Below are positions 33,718-43,978 of a DNA stretch of 64,000 nucleotides, in pieces (the stretch's first letter is position 1; each line of letters opens with the position of its first letter). Below the pieces are notes generated by a model that worked only from the letters and a program-made list of their open reading frames with translations, did not search any database and was not told where the DNA came from. The stretch spans positions 588,001 through 652,000 of the forward strand of contig NW_013171865.1 of assembly GCF_000151665.1 (NCBI RefSeq). Direction: 5' to 3'. Origin of the DNA: Blastocystis hominis. Its lineage: Eukaryota > Sar > Bigyra > Opalinata > Blastocystidae. The translations under genes and the position numbers were made by a program.

Positions 33718-33725
33718 TGTTTGTT
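33718..33725 (+). terminator. TGTTTGTT 3'-end motif of the NPL-FKBP gene
   Basis: Exact motif. Cleavage 4 nt upstream (after 33713) produces TAA in frame; the encoded frame would otherwise run on to 33735. Confidence 0.8.
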
Positions 33726-34114
33726 TGTATGAATGATCGATCAATCGATCGATCGATCTGAGAAAGTTGCTTGGTCAAATTGCTTTTAGTCTTCAGGAGT
33801 ATTGCATTGAGTTCGAGAGAGTACAATGCTATTATTGCTACTGGCAAGAGATCAATTATTCACTTTGAAAAAAGCGATGTACGCAGAGTTGTACCGAATA
33901 GCAATCATGGAGGGAATACGAATATTATATATAGAAGAAACTGTGACAAAAACGTATTCTCGCAAATCGTTATTCAGCTATAATACAGTTAATGTACAAA
34001 GAAAACGGCATATCCAATCAAATCGGTGATTGTACTTGATTTGAAGATAAGTGTTTGATTGTTGTGTAATTTCTAAGATATAATTGGGTTGCTTTACTAT
34101 TCATGTTAATAGAG
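33726..34114. other. No gene recognised
   Basis: AT-rich spacer after the FKBP gene; short open frames at 33771-34029 have no recognisable motif. Confidence 0.45.
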
Positions 34115-34465
34115 GGAGGATAGAAATCGATTCAAATCACAGTAGAAAATGCCATAGCACGGATATTTCGATACATAATAAGAGAAAGAATGGAGAATGC
34201 ATTAGGATGAAGAACTGGGCAGAATGCTGTTAAAAGGAATATAAAAGAACAACAAATTTGTGGAGACACCCCATTAAATAATGGAAGGAGCCATTATGAC
34301 CACGTTTAGGGATAAAGAAGCATCACCATTATCTGAAATCGTAATTACCTATATAATGGTGGATTCGTGAATGAGAAATCAAAAGTATTTTTTACTTATA
34401 GTGGTCGTAAATATAGGGAAAATGAAACAGCTCGGATAGCTATTTGAGAAAGGAAAGGAAAGGGA
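34115..34465 (+). pseudogene. Decayed MORN-family gene copy
   Basis: This stretch aligns base by base with the C-terminal half of the MORN gene at 42490-43242: the plus-strand words GAAGGAGCCATTATGA (34285 versus about 42987) and ACAGCTCGGATAGCTA (34425 versus about 43128) are the clearest anchors, with further matches between them. The copy carries in-frame stops and small indels, and no open frame survives. It is therefore a pseudogene relic of the local MORN family. Confidence 0.7.
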
Positions 34466-34483
34466 ATACTCATTTTAGTGAAT

Positions 34484-34535
34484 AGGGTTTGACGTTTACA
34501 ATTAAGCAAGATTTCATTACTTTCATTCAATCTGA
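34484..34535 (+). repeat. Dispersed ~50-bp repeat, copy 1
   Basis: The run from TTTGACGTTTACAATTAAGC to the T-rich end recurs with few changes at 36279-36330. Both copies lie downstream of MORN sequences, so it is probably a shared 3' flank of the duplicated family. Confidence 0.6.
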
Positions 34536-35038
34536 CAGATAATTATGGAAATCGAAGACGACTACAAGTAATATGAATCAATAATAGTCAGACACTCCGA
34601 ATCTAAATGGTATTATACTCATACACAAAGTTAGATGCATTTCACAATATCACCCAAACCTTATTTTTACACATATCAATAGAAATATTCAGTTGCTGAT
34701 AATATTTTCATATTAGAAGTACGAAATACATGAGCAAGGAATAACCATTACATTATTCCTAATACTATATATTCCTTGCACTATCATACACTTCAAAACA
34801 CGTTCTAATGTTCAAATTCTCATAAATGCTGTTCATTCAAACAAGGAGTTGCAACCTTCACAATATACTTGATTAATTCTATTATTGTATACAATTGTTA
34901 CACAACATCTCAATTCATTAATAGAACCGCTATTCTTCTTCATAATCGTAAACATAAAAAGAAATCAAATATATCTTTTTGGATTCGTTTTCATTGCTTA
35001 TCATCAATTTCGTTCATTTCTAACTATAAATAATTGGT
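34536..35038. other. No gene recognised
   Basis: AT-rich spacer between the MORN relic and the MORN-transmembrane gene. Nothing supportable seen. Confidence 0.45.
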
Positions 35039-36057
35039 ATGAGCGAGTCTGTTGGAATTATTGTTGTAAATATAGATGATTCTCAAGCAAAAGAACAGAC
35101 TGCAGAAAGAAACAGTTCTGAAACAGATATTTGGAATAATTGTATTTCTAGCGAATTTCCTATAATAGAAATGAATACAGAAGATGGAATAGCCACTTGT
35201 TTGATTGGACAACCTCATTTCGGTTATACAATGAAAGCAGAAGTTGATGACAATAATCTTCTAAATGGAGAAGCCAAAATTTATGATTCGGATGGTCAAC
35301 TATGTGCGTATTTCTATTGTGACGAAGGAGAAGAAACTGGTGAATGTAGATTATATTATGACTCCGGAGAACTATATTTTGACGGATATTTGGAAAAAGG
35401 TTATCGAAATGGATGTGGTCTAGAATATAGTAAAAATGGTGAAGTACTATTTCATGGTTTTTATAAGGACGGTAAAAGGAATCCCAAAATTGAAAAAAAC
35501 AAAAAGCATCGAAAGTTTTGGAACGAGGTTGATGATTTTGGTAGAATCTTATGTATATGTCAGAAGAATTATAGAGGATTGAACGATGGAATTTGTTATT
35601 CTTACGAAAATGGAAAAATAAGGTCAATTAGTAGATGGGAGGACGGAGTAGAAATCGAGGTATTGACAAAATTTGACGGAAATAATATGATTGTATTTCA
35701 AAATGGTTATCAGGTCTATAAAGGATCTTATGCAAAGTTATCAGATATTAAATACATCCCTACAGGTAAGAAAAACAATATTCATATAAATTAGGGAGTG
35801 GCAAAGGCACCGACATCGATTGTTGCTATTTTTTACATTCTAGGATAGAGAGTTTGCGAGTGTCTTATGAATTTTATTTATTCTTATTAGGATTGATATA
35901 TATTTGGATATTAATTGAAACAGACCAAGATGATGTTCAAATTATCCTTTCTATCACGATACTCATTTGTGTTTTCGTGAATCTTATGACGATGTGGTGT
36001 GTCAGTAATCTTTGTTTATCCACATACCTTCTTCATGGTTGCCCTAAATGGTGTTAA
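35039..36057 (+). CDS. MORN-repeat protein with C-terminal membrane segment
   Basis: Exon 35039-35765 encodes an acidic protein with MORN-like repeats (e.g. LYFDGYLEKGYRNGCGLEYS, VLFHGFYKDGKRN). A canonical donor CAG/GTAAG at 35766 and an acceptor at 35848 define an 83-nt intron. The second exon adds two hydrophobic helices (YLFLLGLIYIWILIE and IILSITILICVFVNLMTMW) and a short tail, ending TGT TAA at 36057. This suggests a membrane-tethered MORN protein. MORN repeats bind membranes or act as scaffolds in other protists; the role here is unknown. The intron is longer than those of the housekeeping genes. Lies in AT-rich DNA with a decayed paralogue upstream. Confidence 0.65.
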
Positions 36058-36278
36058 CCCCTATATTGGATATGAAGTATTTAAAACTGATTGCCGTGAA
36101 CATTATGAAGAAAATCGAGTGATGTTATTTTTGGTGTTTGTTAAATGATCACCCCTATTTTTGTTGATAATACACACAATTCGATCATTTTCTCATCCAT
36201 TGTTTCTCATATTGTGCAAATAGAATGGTACTAACATCAAATGCAAAAGAAATGATGTATTTTCAGAATCCACTTCAT

Positions 36279-36330
36279 AGAGTTTGATGTTTACAATCAA
36301 TCAAGATTTCTTTACTTTCATACAATCCAT
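36279..36330 (+). repeat. Dispersed ~50-bp repeat, copy 2
   Basis: Second copy of the repeat at 34484-34535; about 220 bp after the MORN-transmembrane gene. Confidence 0.6.
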
Positions 36331-36778
36331 ATTAAACTCTGAAAGTCATACACAACCATAAACATTTTGAAAATAATAATAAAAATAGTTCATTCATTAA
36401 CCTCATGTTACCCCTATATATCCATATTTGAGGTATGTTTTACAATACTATTCATATCTCACTATTATACACCTCAACAGAGATATCCTGAAAAATGATG
36501 GTTTGTTTGCTTGAGTAGGCGTACTATACCACAATCCCCAAACACACTTATTACTACAAGAATATTTGTCCTCAATTATATTAGTTTATAGTAATATCAT
36601 TCGGCTATACGGAAATTAACAGCTTATATGATGCTTTTAGGTCGTAACCTCCATTACCCTTCTACTGTTACTTCCATGATATAACTCTCCATATTTGTGT
36701 CATTTGGTATATCAACTCCTAAAATATACATTACCCCTTTCCATTTCTTATTCTTTTACTTTCCCCTCTTGAAATAGA
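36331..36778. other. No gene recognised; upstream region of GT49 gene
   Basis: AT-rich sequence without convincing ORFs between the MORN gene flank and the GT49 start. Confidence 0.45.
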
Positions 36779-38397
36779 ATGACATTTGGGAAAGGAGTAT
36801 TAAAGAACATCATGTACTCTATTAATATTGCCCATAAACCTAGAATCGTACTTTCCCTTGTGATTATTGGTTTCATGATGACTACGACTCTGCTACTAAC
36901 CAGAGATGTAGTTTCAGAATTAAATAGCTTATATTCAGTATACTTCGTACATCATCAACAAACGCTCGCCTTCTACTAGTCAGGAGTCCAGCTCTACCTC
37001 TGAATCATACATTGATGCAATACAGCACAGTCCTCGTATGCTTTTGTGCTTATTTTATTGGGTAGTGTTTATTCATAAATTTTCAGAGAATGAATTTGGA
37101 GACAGGCAACAGAATAATGGGAAAATGGTTCAAAGCTCCTCCAACACCTTTGATCGTTCTCTTATGTATCTTTCTCAATTTTAGTGTATCCTGATGATAC
37201 ATTCGATATAACTCTCGTTACCTACGCATCAGCAAGCATGTACGAGCTAGCTCCGAAGTACTGTCGTCAATGGGAAGGGTTGCTTCCGATCTCCTTTATT
37301 TTTATTATTAGCCCGATTGTTATTGTCGTTTCTTATAACCAAAACGAGGAATCCCAACTCACCCAATTCCTCGCCAGCATCGCTTCCTTCCCCGCGGTCT
37401 CCGTCATTCCCTTCCCCATAACCGCGGTTTCCCCGGTCAATGCAATGAAAAACGCGGGAATCGCCGCCGTTCGCACGACGCACTACGTCTTCGCGGAATT
37501 CGATTTGGTTCCATCCTGTACGCAATTCCAGAAATCGCCTCTATTTTCATAGCGAATTTGTACTCGGTTTTGAAACTGACGCCCGGGTATTTGTGGCGCG
37601 ACCCCTACTTTATCGGCGTGATTCCCGCGTACGAATGGGCCCATCCCCTCTACGACGAAGCTGCCGCCAATTGGAGGTTTTTTTTTCCGGAATTGTATTC
37701 CATGCAGAGAGTTCGATCGATCCCCGCGGGGAGACAAGTCGATTCGGCAGTGTCTGAAGGAGTACCGCTGCCGACCCATCCAGACAGGCACCATTCCCAT
37801 GGTGGGTTCCACGTTTCCACGATTCATGGCTAGCAGTTTCGGACGTTCTCGTACATTTATTGGCGGAACATGAACTGTATTGATTCCGATACGGAGATGT
37901 AGAACCGCGGGGATGGATGAAATGCAGATATTTCATGGCACGCAAATCGGAGGCTCTCCCGCGGTATTCGGAGTCGGTGGTGGAACGCGGGTTCGATAAC
38001 GTGGAAATGGTGGAACGGCTGCGTTATACGGGTGGGGATCAAAGGAGTTTTGTGAATTAGCCGCGAAATTTGGAATGCTGTGTTCCGGGTTTTTGTTCCG
38101 CGTTCCTGGCGTGGGGTAGGTTCAGGAAGTGATTAAATGAGCAGAATGGACTCGAATGAACTGTTTGCAAAAATGTCCGATGCGAATTTGCGTGCTCAGT
38201 ACGAAGCGATTCGGGAGGAGCATATAAAGAAAACGGAGGGAATAAATCCGACAACATCGTGCAACATAGTGGAGCAGTCGATGTATTCGTGGATTGGTTT
38301 TGAAAGGTACGTGTGGATGCCTGAGCAGACTGTGGATGGGGTTTTGTATCCAAAAATTGCGGTGAAACGTGGTGCTTCAGTAGAACTAAAGATTTAA
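36779..38397 (+). CDS. LARGE-like glycosyltransferase (GT49 family), type II membrane protein
   Basis: Exon 1 gives an N-terminal signal anchor (RIVLSLVIIGFMMTTTLLL) followed by a Ser-rich stem (ESSSTSESYIDA). Splicing (29-37 nt introns) leads to the GT49 core: YPDDTFDITLVTYAS, CRQWEGLLP, VIVVSYNQNEESQL, MKNAGIAAVRTTHYVFAEFDL (family DVD/D-x-D-like position), then YLWRDPYFIGVIPAYEWAHPLYDE. The end is spread over short exons: GWMKCRYFMARKSEALPRY, KFGMLCSGFLFRVPGVG and, after a 29-nt intron, MDSNELFAKMSDANL to VELKI with TAA at 38395-38397. LARGE homologues polymerise xylose-glucuronate or related glycans in the Golgi; the exact product here is unknown. The Y-V-F-A-E-F-D-L metal motif is a slight variant. 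Confidence 0.78.
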
Positions 38398-38626
38398 TGT
38401 GTTACATCGTGTTTATTTTACTCATTTGTGTCACAGCTGGAGAATGGAATTTTATGTTCCGGATCTGTGGAGTTCTTAATAGATAAGAGTATTTGTAATA
38501 CGAGTTGTTTCATACAATAAATAATGTCCCAATAAGGCATATGTGTCAGCTGCATTTAGGGGACATATTTTGTCTAGTTGCCGGGTAACACAAGACACAC
38601 TCTTCCATAGTAATCTCCTTCATAAG

Positions 38627-40124
38627 ATGATTGATTCCCTATTTGTACTAGGAGAAGATAAACAAATCGTCATTGAGAAGCATTGGAAGCAGACAATTGA
38701 CAGAAGTGTGTTGGAACCCTATTTTGCTGCCTTGGCGAAATACGTCGATAGTAATGTTTGGATCCATTTTGGTTGGCATTACGTATCTAGAATATTCCTC
38801 CCGTTTTGGAAAGTGGCGAGTGTGCGCTCATTGTCGTAAAAGAGAACAATCTTTCGTTCATTGCAGTGGTGAAGAGCGAATGTTCTCCCCTGTTAATCGT
38901 GGACTTTATAACCCAGATCATTTCTGTGTTGAAGACGTATATTGGCACAGTGAACGAGGTGAAAATACGAGGGAACTTTTCCATCGTTTATCAAGTAAGA
39001 TCCTCCTTTATTTTTTGCTTTACTCACCCACAGCTTCTCGATGAAGTTTCGGACTTCGGTATCCCCGTTATCACCGAGCCCTCGATTATGTCGTCCATCA
39101 TCAAAATCCCTACCGTAATAAACAAAGTCTCCGCCCTGGTCACCAAAGTCGCCGTAATCATTTCTCTCCTCCTCTCCAATCTCAGAACCTCAACACGGAA
39201 GACACCTGGCTCCCCGGCAGCACCAACAACGCCGTCAGCTGGCGCCGCCCCGACCTGTCCTACATGCGCAACGAGATCCGCATCAGCATCATCGAATTCC
39301 TCAATGCGACAGTAACCTCGTATTTCCCCGTTTCCCCCTTCCTCTCACCTCCAGGAAGGGCAGTCTCACCTCCTGCTCTGCGTACGGCGTGCTGCGCGTG
39401 GACAGCCATCTCTCGCAGAGTCCGGAAGTCGCGCTGACGCTGCAGAATTCGAATTCCATCGAAGCGCTCCGCGTGCACCGCTGCGTCGACCGCGCGCGCC
39501 TCCGCTCCTCCCAGACGCTCCAGTTCGTTCCGCTCGACGGCGTCTTTGATGTAATCATCCCCGCGGGAATGCGATGCAGGTGGCGACGTACGCGGTGAAG
39601 CGCGTGGACAACGCCGCGCTGGACTTCTACTGCCGCCCGAATCTGTCGTGGACCCGCGGGGAAGGCGGAGTGTGGGGGACGCTGGAAGTGACGCTGGGCT
39701 GCAAACCGGGGAAACGGGGGAAACAGGAGGGCAACCCGGTGATGGTGCAGGCGGTAACCGTGGAAATCGTGCTCCCGCCGACCACGTCGGGCGCGAATCT
39801 GACGACTTCCGCGGGGAAGATGATGTTCGACCAGGAGGAGAAGAAACTGCTGTGGGTGGCGGGAAATCTGCGGCGCGAAGACGTGCTGACGCTGCGCGGG
39901 CCGGTGTATCTGCAGCCGGGTTCCGCGGTTCCGAGTGGGGTTTTGGGGCGCGCTGGGAGGTAGAATCGTCGATCTGCGCGAAGGTGGGGTTCGTGCAGCC
40001 CGAGGGAAACGTGTCCGGACTGGGAGTGGGGAAGATCAACGTGCAGCGCACGAAGGGAGAGTACAATTGGACGTCGTCGGTGTCGAGGATTTTGCAGAGC
40101 GGGTCGTACGATGTGCAGATGTGA
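38627..40124 (+). CDS. AP3M: AP-3 complex mu subunit
   Basis: Medium chain of the AP-3 adaptor for Golgi/endosome to lysosome-type transport. Start MIDSLFVLGEDKQIVIEKHWK, intron of 38 nt, then NIPPVLESGECALIVVKENN and LLIVDFITQIISVLKTYIG of the longin-like domain, then LLDEVSDFGIPVITEPSIM with the AP-3-type IKIPTVINKV. The C-terminal mu-homology domain includes VSWRRPDLSYMRNEI, LQFVPLDGVFDV, YAVKRVDNAAL, GKMMFDQEEKKLLWVAGNLR and a closing KGEYNWTSSVSRILQSGSYD. About five small introns. Local GC content is higher than in the flanking AT-rich DNA. TGA at 40122-40124. Confidence 0.88.
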
Positions 40125-40133
40125 TTTTGGGAG

Positions 40134-40141
40134 TGTTTGTT
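40134..40141 (+). terminator. TGTTTGTT 3'-end motif of AP-3 mu
   Basis: Exact motif 9 nt after the TGA. Confidence 0.8.
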
Positions 40142-40397
40142 TGAAACAGAAGGAAGGGAGAGAGGGGTGAAGTGAAGTGAGGTGTGTTGGGGCTATTTAC
40201 TTTTATTGATCCATTCACTATACAGTCACTCCTTCACTCACTCACTCCTTCATTCATTCATTCAGTTAATTGATTTGTTGATAAAAGAAGAAGAGAAGTG
40301 AAATGAAATGACTAGAATTGAGTGTAATTGAAATGGAGTGTGAGTGAATGATGATAAGAATGTGATGTTTAAATAGGTAATTGAATAATAATAAAAT

Positions 40398-40515
40398 GAG
40401 AACGGCCATATCTGATGGAAAGCGCCCTAACCCGTCCGATCTAGGAAGCTAAGTCATCACGAGTCGAGTTAGTACCAGTGTGGGTGACTCGCTGAGAAGT
40501 CTCGATGCTGTTCTT
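40398..40515 (+). rRNA. 5S ribosomal RNA
   Basis: 118 nt with conserved 5S blocks: ACGGCCATA near the 5' end, GAAAGCGCCC, CCCGTCCGAT, the box-A/C-like GGAAGCTAAG, GAGTTAGTACC and GGGTGACTCGCTG, closing with GATGCTGTTC. The ends pair as GAGAAC/GTTCTT. A T run (TTCTTTTATT) follows immediately as a Pol III terminator. Single copy in this window, not linked to other rRNA genes. Confidence 0.93.
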
Positions 40516-40670
40516 TTATTCCAATATTTCATTCTAGTCTATTCCATTAAATTCTATTTTGAACCTTTCCATTTTTCTTTTTACTCCTCTCCTCTCTTCT
40601 CCTCTTTTCTCCACTCCACTCCACTCATCTCCACTCCAGGAGGGCGTACTGCGACCTCTTCGGCAAATAG

Positions 40671-41606
40671 AAGAACATGAACAACCCTGCATCTGTCCCG
40701 CGGACGCATGTTCCCATCACGCCCCATTTGGACACCTCCATTTCCACCTGCAGCAAGGGACACGTGATCGAGCGTGCCTGCACGGCGGGCGTGGGGTAGG
40801 CTGTGGATTAGTTGAGTCGGTCTGCGGCTTGGGCTTGGGGTGCGTGGCGGATGTGGAGTTTCCCGCGGTTCTGTATGCGGTGTGTGGAATCAGGCGGAGG
40901 GCATTGAGTGGGACTGTGCGATGGCGATTACCGGATCCTTCCATGATCTCTGCACCGCCACGTGCGAGCTTCGCGCTCCCGCCACTTCCTCCTTCCTCAA
41001 TCCGCCGAACCGTCTGGTTCCCCGCGGGACGCGATGTGTGGGACGTGTTGGAGGGTGGGATCCCCGCGACTTCCTACACGCTGGAGTGCGTCCCGAGCGA
41101 AGTGGGCAGTGCCGAGTGGATGGGCAGGCAATTCGGAGTGTCCACGATGGCCACGTCGGAATTCGTTGGGTGTTGGTGGTGGACGGCGAGCCAACCTCCT
41201 CGCTCACCGGTTCGCTCTGGGTGTGGGTGTGGGTGTGGGTGTGAGTGAGCAGGAATCTGGTGGGCGATGGGGTGGGGTCCGTGGCTCCCTACGAAGGTGT
41301 GCAGAGTCGACCGGGCTCTCTGGATCTCTTCCTGTCCAACTGGGCGCAGAACGCCACCGTGGTCTCCGTCCCCAGCCCCTCCGCCTCCGCCTCCGCCTCC
41401 GCTTCCTCTTCGCCTACGACGTGACCGACGCGCTCATCCGCGCCCACCTCGTCGATCACGCCTGGTGCGCCGTGGGTCGCGATGTTTCCACGTTTCCACG
41501 ATCCAGACCGATTTGGCAGTTGCTGAGAGAGAAAGAAAGAGAGAAATGGTTGCGGTGTTTGGTTTGGAAGATGGATGGATGGATGGATGGATGGATGGAA
41601 TTGTAG
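40671..41606 (+). CDS. Possible multi-exon gene, unidentified
   Basis: A GC-rich island in AT-rich surroundings. It holds protein-like but frame-switching stretches that would need short introns: MNNPASVPRTHVPITPHLD, then LGCVADVEFPA joined (26-nt GT-AG) to AEGIEWDCAMAITG, then GDGVGSVAPYEGV with DLFLSNWAQNATVVSVP and a Ser-Ala repeat, and AYDVTDALIRAHLVDHAWCA. Codon-like composition and plausible GT-AG pairs suggest coding sequence, but I cannot join one frame with confidence and recognise no family. Could also be a decayed gene. Confidence 0.3.
41571..41599 (+). repeat. (ATGG)n microsatellite
   Basis: Seven tandem ATGG units at the edge of the GC-rich island. Confidence 0.9.
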
Positions 41607-41639
41607 AGATGTGGAATGGTTGAAGCGTTGTAGGATTTG

Positions 41640-42489
41640 AATGAGAATCGAAAATGTGTTTAGGAAGGAAGGAAGGAAAATGTAGATTTAGAGTGTGTAG
41701 GGTGTTGGAATGATTTAGAAACATGAACAGAATAATCCAGAACGAGGAACCAAACGACTCTAGTTGATAATAATAGAGTGCTGTGAGTTGATAGTTGAAA
41801 CAAAGATAGATAGATAGAAAGAAAGTGTATTTAGAGTTAGTTGGTTGGTTTAGGATAAGGAAATGATAGAAAATGGAGTGAATGGTTAACGATGTGCGAA
41901 GATAGGTTCTTTGTGTGAAAATCACTGGATCAAAACCAATTTCCATTCCATTCGATTTGATTTACTAGTTTTACTAGTTTGAATTGCTTTCAAACCCAAC
42001 CAGTCCCAAGTCAAAATGATTTGGCTAGAATCATGGATGGATAGATTGGATTATCGAAATAATAATGATAATATAGACTATTTAGACAAAGTGGAGTGAA
42101 CAACCAAATCCTTGCTTCATAACACGATTTCACTATGATATCATAAATATACAACCTATACAGACATAGTAGACAACAAAATGGACTTTTCCATTCTGAG
42201 TGTTTCCAAACAATCCTGATACTATTATTATAAATATCTATACCTCCGAACTATTTCAACCACAAAAATGTGAACAAAATGATGCGAAACACAAGTGAGT
42301 ACTTCACTTGGAAATCTTGGATCCAATGTGTATATGGTAGCACTCTATCATAATTTTTAAATATGAAGAATACTTAGGTGTAAGGAAACAAACTGATCTC
42401 TCTGTTTTCTTCATAAATTCTTTATATTTGGCTACAAATTACGGATTCAAAGAGTAGAGGCTAAGGATATGTGATAATAAATAGGTAGA
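41640..42489. other. No gene recognised; upstream region of MORN gene
   Basis: AT-rich, with short GGAA and GATA runs. No convincing coding sequence on either strand. Confidence 0.45.
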
Positions 42490-43242
42490 ATGGAAGAACT
42501 TAAGGGAAGCGAATTTCTCCTGGACGGTTACATAACGCTTGGTAAACCAAAGGAAATCACTATTGGCGGCTGCAAGTATAGCCTCCAATATTATCAAGGC
42601 GATCACGAGGATGAATACACGTTGACGAAAGCTGGGAAGGTTTGCCTATTCCAAAATGGCATACTAAAAATGTGCTACGAGTTGGATGCGAACGGGAGTG
42701 AAATCGGTGACTTTACCCGATTTGATAACGGATGTGTCGCTTTTGTGCAGTCCTTCGACGATATCTGGGACAGAAAGAATTTTCATCGTATTATAAACCA
42801 TGTCCGAGGCGAGCGTATGGAAATCTATTCGCATGCGAGTGATCACCTGATATATCACGGTGAGTTCAACGAGAAGCGAGAGAGAGAAGGATGGGGCATC
42901 CAGTATGACGATAAAATGGGTGCCATGCTGCTCGAGGGGATATGGAAGGGTAACAAGCTGGTGGAAATCATCCGCAAGATCGAAGGAGCCATTATGATCG
43001 AGTTCAAGCGAAACGGTGACAACACCATCGCTTCGAATCGAATTCCCCTCTATGTGGGTGAATTCATTTATGATGAATCGAAAGAATCGTTTCTTCGAAA
43101 TGGTCGAGGATACTGGATCGATGAAGAAACTCGGATTGCTACTCGCGAAGTGGAATGGAAAGATGGAGTGGAAGTGAGTGGAAGAGATCTCTATGATGGA
43201 TGGCATATTCATTCATTCACTCAATATTACTTGTTTATTTAA
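42490..43242 (+). CDS. MORN-like repeat protein
   Basis: Single open frame of 250 residues starting MEELKGSEFLLDGYITLG. MORN-like units are visible as LIYHGEFNEKREREGWGIQY, AMLLEGIWKGNKLVEII and LYVGEFIYDESKE. It is the intact parent or sister of the relic at 34115-34465 and is similar in length and layout to the MORN part of 35039-36057. Codon use is less AT-rich than its surroundings. A TGTTTATT motif overlaps the end (43231-43238): cleavage 3 nt before it would make an earlier TAA, so the encoded TAA at 43242 may not be used. Function unknown; possibly a membrane-associated scaffold. Confidence 0.65.
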   Translation: MEELKGSEFLLDGYITLGKPKEITIGGCKYSLQYYQGDHEDEYTLTKAGKVCLFQNGILKMCYELDANGSEIGDFTRFDNGCVAFVQSFDDIWDRKNFHRIINHVRGERMEIYSHASDHLIYHGEFNEKREREGWGIQYDDKMGAMLLEGIWKGNKLVEIIRKIEGAIMIEFKRNGDNTIASNRIPLYVGEFIYDESKESFLRNGRGYWIDEETRIATREVEWKDGVEVSGRDLYDGWHIHSFTQYYLFI

Positions 43243-43978
43243 TACTATTGCTATGTTAATCACATTGCATTTCACATTGTTTTGTTGATCAAATAGAAAG
43301 CAAGGTTTTCATTCATAGGATTCATGGATTCCATCCATTATCATATTATTCAATCGATTGTTTTGTTTAATGATACTATGATTCCTATTCACCATTTCAA
43401 TCTATGAACCACATTCCTTTCTCTACAATATCATTCTTTGTATTCAATATGGATGATCATTGTGACAGAAGAGAATCGAAGTATCAACAGAGAATCAGTA
43501 CAACAAACCACTTATCAAATAGAAATGATGGATTTTGCATTCTACATACTACTGCCATATTCTCTATTACGAATCTAACCATTCCAACAGTATTCACTAT
43601 TGTGAGTTCGATTGTTACAAAACAAGATCAACTACCACATAATTGATATATTTTGAAGAACATACATCCATTATAGACTTAATAGAACAGTCATTCTGAC
43701 ATGAGAGAGTAAAGGTGATCAAAATGCGTAATAATTTACAATCAAAGCTATAAGTATCTGAAAATAACACAAAAATAAATGAATAGATGGAAATGCACCG
43801 AAATAAAGAAAAATAGGAATGGGTGGAGAAAATGAGATTTTATTATATGTATTCTAGTTTGTAACACACCAGCATATCACAGCCATACACAATAATCTAT
43901 GACGTGTGTTCTATCGAGAAATAATGAAACAGATCTTGTTTCCAAAAAAACCGTTTTACCATATTTCTTTTCATTTCC
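43243..43978. other. No gene recognised
   Basis: AT-rich spacer between two MORN genes. No supportable ORF. Confidence 0.45.
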
